64,000 nucleotides of DNA from Gallaecimonas kandeliae. GTDB taxonomy: Bacteria > Pseudomonadota > Gammaproteobacteria > Enterobacterales > Gallaecimonadaceae. Of this stretch, positions 22,925-32,970 are shown piece by piece; position 1 is the stretch's first letter, and each line of letters begins with the position of its first letter. The translations under genes were made by a program, and so were the position numbers. Below the pieces are notes generated by a model. The model saw only the letters and a list, made by a program, of their open reading frames with translations. It had not been told where the DNA came from and did not search any database. The stretch lies in assembly GCF_030450055.1 (NCBI RefSeq), contig NZ_CP118480.1:3772842-3836841 (forward strand), read 5' to 3'.

Positions 22925-23836
22925 CTACAATTCGGCGACACCCAGTTGGGCCAGGATGCCGTCCAGTTCATCCAGGGAAGCGTAGCTGATGGTGACCTTG
23001 CCTTTGCCTTTGGGGCCGTTGTTGATGGCGACCTTGGCACCGAAACGCTCTGACAGAGTGGTCTCGAGACGGCGGATATCCGGGTCCTGGGGCTTGTCCA
23101 CCTTGGCAGGCTTGCCCTCCAGCACCTTCTTGACCAGCTTCTCTGTCTCGCGCACCGACAGGCCCTTGCCGGCTACGACACGGGCCGTGTCGCTCTGGGT
23201 GTCGCTAGTGAGGGCCAACAGGGCCCTTGCATGGCCCATCTCGATGTCGCCGTGCTCCAGCAGGCGCTTGACGTCGTCGTTCAAGGAGTTGAGGCGCAGC
23301 AGGTTGGTGACGGCGGTGCGGGACTTGCCCACGGCGTCGGCCACTTCCTGGTGGGTCAGCTCGAATTCGCTCATCAGCCGCTTGAGGGCGACCGCCTCTT
23401 CCATGGCGTTGAGATCTTCGCGCTGGATGTTCTCGATAAGGGCTATGGCCACGGCGGCGTCATCCGGCACGTCGCGGACCACACAGGGCACCTGATCCAG
23501 CTCGGCCATCTGGGAGGCGCGCCAGCGCCTTTCACCGGCGATGATCTCGAACTGCTCGGGGGCCAACTGACGCACCACTATGGGCTGGATCACCCCTTGG
23601 GCGCGGATGGAACTGGCCAGCTCCTCGAGAGCGTCGGGGGCCATGTCGCGGCGGGGCTGGTACTTGCCTGGCCTCAACCACTCCACCGGCAGGCGGCGCA
23701 GCTCCTTTTCCTTGCCGGTAACCTGGGGCTCAGCCGGCGCCAGCTGCTCTTCCTGACGGTCACGGCTGGCATTGCTGGTGGCCAGCAGGGCGTCCAGGCC
23801 ACGGCCCAATCCGCGGGGTTTCTTAACCATGGTCAT
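22925..23836 (-). CDS. parB: Chromosome partitioning protein ParB
   Basis: A 303-aa CTPase and centromere-binding protein. The N-terminus KKPRGLGRGLDALLA is the ParA-interaction tail. The ParB/Srx domain contains GKYQPRRDM and IIAGERRWRASQMA (the GERRWRA CTP-binding motif), then a helix-turn-helix (THQEVADAVGKSRTAVTNLL) and a C-terminal dimer domain. It acts with ParA and parS sites near the origin to segregate the chromosome. It begins 3 nt after parA. Confidence 0.98.
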   Translation of the reverse strand: MTMVKKPRGLGRGLDALLATSNASRDRQEEQLAPAEPQVTGKEKELRRLPVEWLRPGKYQPRRDMAPDALEELASSIRAQGVIQPIVVRQLAPEQFEIIAGERRWRASQMAELDQVPCVVRDVPDDAAVAIALIENIQREDLNAMEEAVALKRLMSEFELTHQEVADAVGKSRTAVTNLLRLNSLNDDVKRLLEHGDIEMGHARALLALTSDTQSDTARVVAGKGLSVRETEKLVKKVLEGKPAKVDKPQDPDIRRLETTLSERFGAKVAINNGPKGKGKVTISYASLDELDGILAQLGVAEL

Positions 23837-23839
23837 CCC

Positions 23840-24640
23840 TTACAGTCCGCTGGCTACAGGTAATTCCGAGGTGTCTTCGTCATGGCGGCGCAAGATCTCG
23901 CCGGCCAGGGCCAGGTAGGCCTTGGCGCCGTTGGAGGCCTTGTCGTAATAGATCACCGGCGCCCCGAAGCTGGGGGCCTCGGCCAGGCGCACGTTACGGG
24001 GAATGACGGTGCGGTAGAGCTTGTCGCCGAAATGGCTTTTCAGCTGATCGGACACATCATTGGCCAGGCGGTTGCGGGCGTCGTACATGGTACGAAGCAC
24101 CCCTTCGATATGCAGCTTGGGGTTCACCACGGCGGCCAGCTTGCTGATGGTATCCATCAGGGAGGTCAGGCCCTCCAGGGCGTAGTATTCGCACTGCATG
24201 GGCACCAGCACCGAATCGGCAGCGGACATGGCGTTGACCGTCAGCAGGTTCAGGGAGGGCGGGCAGTCGATGAAGATGTAATCGTACTGGTCCAGCACCG
24301 GGGCCAGGGCGTTGCGCAGCCGGATCTCCCGGGCGAAGAATTCGATCATCTTCACTTCGGCGGCGGTGACGTCGCCGTTGGCCGCAACCAGGTGGTAGCC
24401 GCCCACAGTATCCTTGACCACCACCTCTTCCAGCGGCTTTTCGTCCACCAGCAGATCGTAGACGGTGCTCGGCACCTCGTACTTGTCGACCCCGGATCCC
24501 ATGGTGGCATTGCCCTGGGGATCCAGGTCGATCAGCAGGACCTTGCGCTTGGTTGCCGCCAAGGAGGCGGCCAGGTTGACACTGGTGGTGGTTTTGCCAA
24601 CACCACCCTTCTGGTTGGCTACGGCTATGACTCTGGCCAC
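23840..24640 (-). CDS. parA: Chromosome partitioning ATPase ParA
   Basis: A 266-aa deviant Walker ATPase. ARVIAVANQKGGVGKTTTSV carries the KGGVGKTT motif at residues 11-18; LLIDLDPQGNAT and FIDCPPSLNLLTVNA are the Walker A-prime and B regions. It drives origin segregation with ParB. Located between rsmG and parB, the normal arrangement near oriC. Confidence 0.98.
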   Translation of the reverse strand: MARVIAVANQKGGVGKTTTSVNLAASLAATKRKVLLIDLDPQGNATMGSGVDKYEVPSTVYDLLVDEKPLEEVVVKDTVGGYHLVAANGDVTAAEVKMIEFFAREIRLRNALAPVLDQYDYIFIDCPPSLNLLTVNAMSAADSVLVPMQCEYYALEGLTSLMDTISKLAAVVNPKLHIEGVLRTMYDARNRLANDVSDQLKSHFGDKLYRTVIPRNVRLAEAPSFGAPVIYYDKASNGAKAYLALAGEILRRHDEDTSELPVASGL

Positions 24641-24649
24641 TGTTGTCCC

Positions 24650-25274
24650 TTATCCGTTTAGCTTATCCGCGTATCCTAGCGCGAACAGATGGCGCTGACC
24701 ATCCAGGCCCGGCACCTCCAGGGGATGAACGGCGCGAACTTCGACATTGGCCGGCAAGGCGTTTATTTCTTCTTCAGGGTATTGGCCCTTCATGGCCAGG
24801 AAAACGCCGGAGGCGTCTGTGAGGTGGCCACACCAGTCCAGCATGTCCTGGATGGAGGCGAAGGCGCGGCTGATGACGGCCGCATAGGGCGCCTCGAGCT
24901 GGTGCTCCTCCACCCGGCTCTGCACGGCCGTCACGTTTTGGATGCCCAGCTCGTGGCAGGTCTGGCGGATGAAACGGATGCGCTTGCCGAGGGAGTCCAG
25001 CAACACGAACTGCTTGTCGGGGTTGACGATGGCCAGGGGCAGGCCAGGCAGGCCAGGGCCTGTGCCCACGTCGATAATGGCACCCTCAGGTAAGTAAGGA
25101 CTTACCACCAGGCTGTCCACTATGTGCTTGGCCACCATTTCCAAGGGGTCACGGACCGATGTCAGGTTGTAGGCCTTGTTCCACTTGTTGAGGGCTTCCA
25201 CCAGCTTCACCAGCTGCGCGCGCTGATGATCGGTCACCGTCAGGCTGGTCTGGGCCAGCAGTTCGTCCAGGCGT

Positions 25275-25285
<11 letters not shown>
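24650..25285 (-). CDS. rsmG: 16S rRNA (guanine527-N7)-methyltransferase
   Basis: A 211-aa SAM-dependent enzyme. The SAM site [17 protein letters not shown] and the conserved [12 protein letters not shown] region are present. It methylates G527 of 16S rRNA. Its start overlaps the mnmG stop by 11 nt, indicating coupled translation. Confidence 0.97.
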
Positions 25286-27170
<1,885 letters not shown>

Positions 27171-27234
27171 TTGACACCTCAACGCCAGATCAGAGAAAGC
27201 CCGACATTGTACCTTCATGTGGGACTCCGACCAA

Positions 27235-27546
27235 GCCGGGGATCCACTGTGCGATCAAGTATTAGATCAAAGATCTTTTTTAAAGATCCTTTGTTTCTAG
27301 ATCTATTAGATCGCCATGGATCTGTGGGTAAGGTGAAAAAGATCAATGAAGGCAGGATCTTGGGTGGGATCGGATCATGTTGATAGCCGTTGATCCCAGC
27401 CTGTACTGACTGGGATCAACTTGGGGAGTTATGCACAGGCTGGGGGAGGGTGATAAGTTGCTAAGTGTATAAACAGGGCTTTTCCACCTGCAGGATCCAA
27501 GGATATCCACAGGGTTCGAGTCAGGCGAAGGTCTTATTGTGGATCA
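27235..27546. other. oriC: Chromosomal replication origin oriC
   Basis: The mnmG-mioC gap has the structure of a gammaproteobacterial oriC. Fourteen GATC sites lie between 27241 and 27417. Three 13-mer-like AT-rich repeats lie at 27272-27284 (GATCTTTTTTAAA), 27285-27297 and 27300-27312. DnaA-box-like 9-mers occur at 27323-27331 (TGTGGGTAA, reverse), 27429-27437 (TTATGCACA), 27503-27511 (ATATCCACA), and weaker at 27480-27488 and 27538-27546. Order and spacing resemble the Escherichia coli origin. No protein-coding gene is supported in this stretch. Confidence 0.92.
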
Positions 27547-27981
27547 CAATTTGCCGATCTGTTGGTCAAGCCAGGCGCTTGCCTGGTCTTCCGGAAGCTC
27601 CGGATCCATCACATCGATATCGATCCTGGGCCACAAGGGGTGGGCACCACAGTCCAGCATGGCCGCTTCCAGTACCTTGCCTCCCTGGCAGAAGCTGTCG
27701 TAATTGGTGTCACCTATGGCAAAGACGGCAAAACGTACCCCACGCAGGTCAGGCTTCTCGGCCAACTGCTCACCGAAGGGCTGGATATTGTCCGGAAGCT
27801 CGCCGGCACCGTGAGTGGCGCTGCAGATGAGCCAGGTGCCGTCCAGAGGGAGATCATGAAGGTTGGGAGTTAGGTGCAATTGGGGTTCGTGCCCGGCCTC
27901 GCGCAGCTTGTCTGCCAGGGCGTCAGCCACATATTCGGTGCCGCCCAGGGTGCTGCCTACCAGGAGATGGATCTCGGACAA
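27544..27981 (-). CDS. mioC: Flavodoxin-like protein MioC
   Basis: A 145-aa FMN-binding flavodoxin domain. EIHLLVGSTLGGTEYVADAL has the phosphate-binding loop, and CSATHGAGELPDNIQPF and FAIGDTNYDSFC form the isoalloxazine site. In Escherichia coli MioC supports biotin synthase electron transfer, and its transcription runs into oriC, as here. I chose the TTG at 27981 because AAGGAG lies 8 nt before it and the length fits; an ATG at 28011 has no good ribosome binding site. Confidence 0.92.
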   Translation of the reverse strand: MSEIHLLVGSTLGGTEYVADALADKLREAGHEPQLHLTPNLHDLPLDGTWLICSATHGAGELPDNIQPFGEQLAEKPDLRGVRFAVFAIGDTNYDSFCQGGKVLEAAMLDCGAHPLWPRIDIDVMDPELPEDQASAWLDQQIGKL

Positions 27982-28037
27982 GGGAATGACTCCTTCGATT
28001 TGGGGCCCCATGATATCGCAATGCTGCCCATCTCTCC

Positions 28038-28814
28038 CTAACGGGCAGCCATGGTAAAGCGCCAATCCTGATAGTGCAGTATCACTCCGGTTGGGGTGAT
28101 CTCCTCCAAGTCCAGGCCAGGGGCCAGTTCGTTGCCTTCCCGATATAAGTGGCCGTTGACCTTGACCAGGCGCTGGTCGGGTTCGGGGCTGTAGAGATGG
28201 ACGCTGAAATTCAGGGCGGGCAATTGTCTTTGGATATCCACGGGCAATTCTCGCCATGAGGGTAACTGGGGAACGGGCGCAGCCTGGCCCTCACTTACCG
28301 TTTCCGTAACGGCGGTTGATACTGCTGTTGCTTCCTTGGCGGGCTCCTTGTCTTTAAGGACCATGGCTTCTTCTTCCAGCGCCTTTACCTTGGGAGGCAA
28401 GGCTGGACTGTCGTTTTTGGGCTGGACCGGCTTAGCCTCTTCCAGCACCAGGGGAGGCACCTTGGCGTCGCCACCCAAGAGGGCGCTCAGATCCTCTTTT
28501 TTCCCTTTGGTTGGGACGGCGGCGGTTTGGGGTTTGTCCTTCAAGGGGCTTACCGGTGCTTTCCTTACCTGGGACTGGGCATGTTGGGCCGCGCTGGGCT
28601 GGGTTCTTGCCTCTGGTTGGTGGACAGGCGTATCCGGCCACAGCAGGTAAATAAGGGGAAACAGCAACAACCACAGCAGATGAAAGGGCCTTGGCAGCCA
28701 GTTCTCTTCGTTTTGGGTTTCTACCACCAATGGCTCTACCACCAGGTTGGCCCCAGGTTGGCCCTCCTGGCGTTGGCGTTCCGATTGCTTGAGGACATCC
28801 AGTATGTAGGACAT
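28038..28814 (-). CDS. gspB: Type II secretion accessory protein GspB (ExeB-like)
   Basis: A 258-aa protein. A short cytoplasmic start (MSYILDVLKQSERQRQEGQP) is shared by GspB proteins; one membrane segment lies at about residues 43-59. A long Pro/Lys/Ala-rich periplasmic linker follows, with a compact C-terminal T2SSB domain (LPALNFSVHLYSPEPDQRLV then VILHYQDWRF). With GspA it forms a complex that helps insert the secretin through peptidoglycan. It starts 2 nt after gspA and lies about 18 kb away from the main gsp operon. Confidence 0.88.
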   Translation of the reverse strand: MSYILDVLKQSERQRQEGQPGANLVVEPLVVETQNEENWLPRPFHLLWLLLFPLIYLLWPDTPVHQPEARTQPSAAQHAQSQVRKAPVSPLKDKPQTAAVPTKGKKEDLSALLGGDAKVPPLVLEEAKPVQPKNDSPALPPKVKALEEEAMVLKDKEPAKEATAVSTAVTETVSEGQAAPVPQLPSWRELPVDIQRQLPALNFSVHLYSPEPDQRLVKVNGHLYREGNELAPGLDLEEITPTGVILHYQDWRFTMAAR

Positions 28815-28816
28815 GG

Positions 28817-30475
28817 TCAGCCCTCCGGCGCCGCCAGCAATGGCACGCTACCGTCGGTCAGGGCGGTCAGCCGCATGCTGGTTTCAGGGCCTACCACGCC
28901 GTCCGCCGCCAGGCCTTCCTTGAATTGAAAAGCCTTTACATCCCGAAACAGCACGAAATCATAGGTAGCTTCAGGCAGTTTTCGTTCCTGCCTTTGATTG
29001 ATCGCCGCCATCTGATGCTCCAGCCAAGCTACCGCCAGCCCTTGGCTGCCGGGGCGTAGCGGTTGGTCGTAACCGGGAGGGAGCCGCCACAGCAGGCTGT
29101 AGTTGCCCTGCCAGTGGCTTCTGAGTTCGTCACTCGGCATCTCAAACTGTTGGTCGGCGACAAGCACTTTCACTTTATCCCCCTCGATGGAGAGCAGGGT
29201 CAGGTAGAAGCTTTGGCCCTGCTCCCCCTCCACCTGCAGCACGGCCGGTCGGTTATAGGCGGCCAGGGCCTGCCAGTCGCCGTCGGCGATCAAGCAGCCC
29301 AGTCCCTGTTCCTTGGCAAATTGGCAGGGGGCCGGTTGGGCGGCGGGCTTGTAGTCGAGATGCCACTGCTTGAACAAGGTGCGAAAGGCGATGGCCTGGC
29401 TGAGGGGCAAAGGGATGTGTTCAGGCCATTGCCAGGGATCTTGGGGGGCGGCCGGCGGTGGTGCCTCTACTATGGGGGCAGGTACTGAGGCCGCCTCTTG
29501 GCTGGCTTGTTGCTGTGGCTTGGCGGGAAGCGGCTTGGGCTCGGCACTGGCCGTTGGTAGGCTGGGCCACAACCTTGGCTGCCAAAGCACCAGGGCGACG
29601 GCCAGCAATGCCAGTGCCAAGGCACCCAGGGCCCAGGGGCGCCAGGCCGGCGGCCGCTGGTGGCCCCGCAGTTCCTTGGCCGCCTGTTTAAGTGTCGCGG
29701 TGCCGACTCTGCTGCGGCGCTGCACATAGGTGCCCAGCAAGGCCCGGTCGCAAAGCAGGTTGATGACCCTGGGGATCCCCTGGGACAAGGCGTAAAGGCG
29801 GTGCAGGGCCCTCCTGGTGAAAAGGGGTCTTTCCACACCCGCCACCGTCAACCTGTGTTGGACATAGGCCTGCATTTCCCTCTGGGACAAGGGACCAAGG
29901 TGGAAACGGGCCGTGATCCGCTGGGCCAGTTGGCGCAGTTCCGGCTTGGCCAACATGTCCAGCAGTTCGGGTTGGCCCAGCAAGATGATCTGCAGCAACT
30001 TGCGGCTGTTGGTTTCCAGGTTGGTCAGCAACCGCAGTTGCTCCAGTACGTCGCTGGACAGGTTTTGGGCTTCGTCGATGATCAGTACCGTCTGGCGGCC
30101 CTCGGCATGGCTGCGCAGCAGGTGGTTGTTGAGGGCATCTATGTAGACCTTGAGCCAGCGCTCGCCGGGAGGATAGGGAATGCCCAACTCGTCGCAGATG
30201 GCGGCCAACAGTTCCAATACCGAATACTTGGGATTGAGGATGAAGGCCAGATCTGTCTTGGGGCCCAGGCTGTCCAGCAGGCTGCGGCAGACAGTGGTCT
30301 TGCCTGTTCCCACTTCCCCTGTCAGCAGCACGAAACCATTGTCGTTACGGATACCGTAAAGCAGGTGGGCCAATGCCTCCTTGTGCTGCTCGCTCAGGTA
30401 CAGGTAGCGGGGATCCGGCGCTATGGAAAAGGGCGCTTCCGTCAGCCCGAAGTAACTGTTGTACATGGCATGCAA
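28817..30475 (-). CDS. gspA: Type II secretion ATPase GspA (ExeA-like)
   Basis: A 552-aa inner-membrane ATPase. MYNSYFGLTEAPFSIAPDPR is the ExeA signature start. The AAA domain has Walker A GEVGTGKTT at about residues 53-61 and Walker B TVLIIDEAQNL; a membrane segment follows at about 275-292. The periplasmic part has a degenerate peptidase-like fold and a C-terminal peptidoglycan-binding domain (FKEGLAADGVVGPETSMRL). It acts with GspB on peptidoglycan to permit assembly of the GspD secretin. Two start codons (positions 1 and 4) are possible. It is divergent from the VpsR-like regulator gene. Confidence 0.9.
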   Translation of the reverse strand: MHAMYNSYFGLTEAPFSIAPDPRYLYLSEQHKEALAHLLYGIRNDNGFVLLTGEVGTGKTTVCRSLLDSLGPKTDLAFILNPKYSVLELLAAICDELGIPYPPGERWLKVYIDALNNHLLRSHAEGRQTVLIIDEAQNLSSDVLEQLRLLTNLETNSRKLLQIILLGQPELLDMLAKPELRQLAQRITARFHLGPLSQREMQAYVQHRLTVAGVERPLFTRRALHRLYALSQGIPRVINLLCDRALLGTYVQRRSRVGTATLKQAAKELRGHQRPPAWRPWALGALALALLAVALVLWQPRLWPSLPTASAEPKPLPAKPQQQASQEAASVPAPIVEAPPPAAPQDPWQWPEHIPLPLSQAIAFRTLFKQWHLDYKPAAQPAPCQFAKEQGLGCLIADGDWQALAAYNRPAVLQVEGEQGQSFYLTLLSIEGDKVKVLVADQQFEMPSDELRSHWQGNYSLLWRLPPGYDQPLRPGSQGLAVAWLEHQMAAINQRQERKLPEATYDFVLFRDVKAFQFKEGLAADGVVGPETSMRLTALTDGSVPLLAAPEG

Positions 30476-30630
30476 ACCGGCATGGGAATTCCCTTCAACT
30501 ATAAGTGCGGATCTTCAACTTGGCATTTTGGTGGGGGAATGAACAAAACGTGAACGCCTCTTGAGGCCAGTAAGATAGCGGGTTAGGTGGACTAAACTTG
30601 GGAAGTCAGGCCCCTGCGTCAGGAAGTCTC

Positions 30631-31995
30631 GTGAATAACATCCAAAGAGAATGGCCGAGCCAGGGAGAGGAAGGTCAGCGAAAAGCCTTGTTTCTGGACC
30701 TGGTCCCTCAAGAAGGGGGGATAGATTTGGCGGGGTGGCACCTCGACAAGGCCACCAGTCCTGCCCGCGCCAGGGCCATGCTGGCCGAGAACGGTTACCA
30801 GGTGGGTATCGCCAGGGCTTGCCAGTTGGGGGAGCGGCAAAAGGAAGAGCTCGAAGATGTGCTCTGCGACGTCAACGCCCCGGCCTGGATAGTGCTCGTC
30901 AGCGCCGAGGACCTCAATGACCAGGACTTCTGCCGGCTCATCTACGAAAACTGCTACGACTTCTACACCCTGCCTCTCGATGACAAATCCAACTATCTCA
31001 AAGCCACCCTGGGCCATGCCTATGGCATCACCAAGCTGCGGGAGATGGGGGAGCGGCAGTTGTCCAGTTTGGACGAATGCCAGATGGTGGGGGCCAGCCC
31101 CGCCATCATGCAGGTTTTCCAGCAGATACGGAAAGTGGCCGCAGTCGAAGCCCCTGTCCTTATCCGCGGTGAGAGCGGCACCGGCAAGGAACTTATCGCC
31201 CGCGCCATCCATCAGCGCTCCAACCGCCACCGTGGCCCTTTCGTGGCCGTCAATTGCGGTGCCTTGCCCGATACCCTGATCCAGTCCGAATTGTTCGGGC
31301 ATGAGAAGGGGGCTTTCACCGGTGCCCTGCGGCGCAAGATTGGCCGATTTGAAACTGCCCAAGGGGGCACCCTCTTTCTGGATGAAATCGGCGATCTGCC
31401 CCTGGAGCTTCAGGTCAACCTGCTGCGCTTCCTCCAGGAAGGCACCATAGAGCGGGTGGGGGGAGAGGAGAGCATTCCCATTGATGTCCGGGTCATCGCA
31501 GCCACCCATGTGGACTTGGAGGATGCCGTCGCCAAGGGGCGTTTCCGGGAAGACCTTTACTACCGGCTCAACGTGCTGCACATGCAGGTGCCGCCGTTGC
31601 GGGAAAGGCCTGGCGACGTGGAACTGCTGGCCCGCTTCTATTTCCAGAAATTCAGCCTGGACCATAACGCCAAAGCCAAGGGATTCAGCCAACAGGCACT
31701 GATGGCCATCAGCCAGCACAGTTGGCCAGGCAATGTGCGGGAGATGATCAACCGCATCCGCAGGGCCCTGGTGATGAGCGAAAACAAGTTGATCAGTGCC
31801 GAAGATCTGGGCTTGGAGAGCCAGGAACAACAGAAGGCGGTCATCAGCCTGGAGCAGGCTCGGCATCAGGCCGAAAGGGAGGCGGTGATACTGTCCATGG
31901 CCCACAGCCAGCACAATGTCTCCGAGGCTGCCCGGCTGCTGGGCGTATCCAGGGTGACCCTGTACCGCCTGCTGGACAAGCATGGCCTTAATTGA
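30631..31995 (+). CDS. VpsR-like sigma-54-type enhancer-binding regulator
   Basis: A 454-aa regulator. The N-terminal receiver-like domain (about 15-140) lacks an obvious phospho-acceptor pattern. The AAA+ domain has Walker A GESGTGKE (180-187), an intact GAFTGA loop (227-232) and Walker [11 protein letters not shown] (245-254). A Fis-type helix-turn-helix ends the protein ([20 protein letters not shown]). Overall it resembles VpsR, which in Vibrio cholerae binds c-di-GMP and activates biofilm and type II secretion genes. The GTG at 30631 has AGGA 6 nt upstream and is preferred over a TTG at 30598. The divergent position next to gspAB suggests they are targets. Confidence 0.83.
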   Translation: MNNIQREWPSQGEEGQRKALFLDLVPQEGGIDLAGWHLDKATSPARARAMLAENGYQVGIARACQLGERQKEELEDVLCDVNAPAWIVLVSAEDLNDQDFCRLIYENCYDFYTLPLDDKSNYLKATLGHAYGITKLREMGERQLSSLDECQMVGASPAIMQVFQQIRKVAAVEAPVLIRGESGTGKELIARAIHQRSNRHRGPFVAVNCGALPDTLIQSELFGHEKGAFTGALRRKIGRFETAQGGTLFLDEIGDLPLELQVNLLRFLQEGTIERVGGEESIPIDVRVIAATHVDLEDAVAKGRFREDLYYRLNVLHMQVPPLRERPGDVELLARFYFQKFSLDHNAKAKGFSQQALMAISQHSWPGNVREMINRIRRALVMSENKLISAEDLGLESQEQQKAVISLEQARHQAEREAVILSMAHSQHNVSEAARLLGVSRVTLYRLLDKHGLN

Positions 31996-32131
31996 CCCTT
32001 TGTTGTTTCAATGGCGAGACAGTGATGTGATCTGACTCGCCTCTCTGTTCATTTCTTTTTAAAAATCAGCAAGTTGATTTTTTGGCTTAAAGATTGCCTC
32101 ACTTTTTTCGGTTTAGGCACCGGTAACCCCC

Positions 32132-32311
32132 ATGACACCGCAAGAGCAAAGCAAACAAAGGCGTAAGCTGGCGAGGTTGGCGGCCATGCTGGAGGAGCCG
32201 GCCATACCCCATAGGACCCTGTTGATCTGGAGCTATCAGACGCTGCTGGAGCTGTTGGAAGAGCCCCATGTCACGCTGTGGGACGAGTACAAGCCCAGAA
32301 CCAAGCGGTAA
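32132..32311 (+). CDS. Hypothetical 59-aa protein
   Basis: ATG 32132 to TAA 32311 encodes a basic N-terminus (TPQEQSKQRRKLARLAAMLE), a hydrophobic middle (RTLLIWSYQTLLELLEE) and the end WDEYKPRTKR. Codon third positions are strongly G/C as in neighbouring genes, which favours real coding. There is no clear ribosome binding site and no family is recognised. An opposite-strand frame of 97 codons covers the same bases but has poorer composition. Confidence 0.42.
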   Translation: MTPQEQSKQRRKLARLAAMLEEPAIPHRTLLIWSYQTLLELLEEPHVTLWDEYKPRTKR

Positions 32312-32510
32312 ATATTGCACTCCCCTCTCGATTTTTAATCCAAGTTGAAAAAGCCGTTCATCCCCACAGTCAGGCTTCAGCTGTTTCACCAAGCTGACAG
32401 TTTTCCAAGAAATTAAGTAAAAGTAAGTAAAATCAAATAGTTATAACGAAGTTGCTGTTTCACTTAAGAAACAATCACTTACCATATGGTTTACGGAAGG
32501 AAAAGGGCCC

Positions 32511-32970
32511 TGTGATGGCTTTCTCAAATCAATAAATTCCTGAAACGACGGCCGGACATCGATGAAACAGGCCCTGTTCTTCGTTTTGCTTAAGCAACTC
32601 ATGAAGTTAGCCGAATGGCCTGGCCTTGGAGCCTGTAATAACTAGGCATGGCGGGGTTCTTTAGGGAGAGGCCTGTATGTTTTTCGTTCAGTTTTGGCGT
32701 GTTAGAGTCCCCCTCGCTTGCTTGACCGAACTCGGCAAGCTCAGCCTTCGGCAGGGGTCTTTTTCAAGGCGTGCTGAGCGGTGTGGAGCGGAATCTCCCG
32801 GGCCTGTGAAAATTGCAGAAAGATCCTCTCCTGTAAAAGGCAAACTTCGGGTAACCGGAGGGCGCAAAGCCATGGGTCCCTAGTGGATCGCCAGGCCGCC
32901 GAAAGAGAGTATCCCCTTCTCGGGCCTTAGCCTGCTGAGGATCTTTCTCCCTGTGCTGGAGGAGATCCCA
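32511..32970 (+). repeat. Duplicated protease leader, copy 1 (about 460 bp)
   Basis: This stretch is repeated at 37516-37975, ahead of the paralogous protease gene. Similarity begins at CTGTGATGGCTTTC, is patchy at first, and becomes almost complete from the palindrome TTGCTTAAGCAA (32586-32597). It includes a conserved hairpin (GCTCAGC at 32738-32744 with GCTGAGC at 32773-32779) and the riboswitch. The more distal 32312-32510 is AT-rich with nothing recognised. Confidence 0.85.
32818..32968 (+). promoter_or_regulatory. Cyclic-di-GMP-I (GEMM) riboswitch with RBS-sequestering platform, copy 1
   Basis: The core reads AAGGCAAAC, a hairpin CTTCGG-GTAA-CCGGAG capped by a GNRA tetraloop, then GGCGCAAAGCC and a second arm ending CGCCAGGCCGCCG. 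These are the conserved parts of the class I c-di-GMP aptamer. P1 can form from CTCTC (32826-32830) and GAGAG (32905-32909). Downstream, GGATCTTTCTCC (32939-32950) can pair with GGAGGAGATCC (32958-32968), hiding the ribosome binding site. The same GGATCTTTC is perfectly complementary to GAAAGATCC (32818-32826) just before the aptamer. The two pairings exclude each other, which suggests ligand switches translation on. Confidence 0.82.

Noticed and set aside
32651..32670. A possible sigma-54 (-24/-12) promoter in the protease leader
   Set aside because: GG and GC elements do not have the required 10-nt spacing; the match is too poor.
32677..32883. Short open frames in both protease leaders (also 37674-37889)
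   Set aside because: They run through the aptamer and are conserved only because the RNA leader is duplicated; they have no ribosome binding site of their own.
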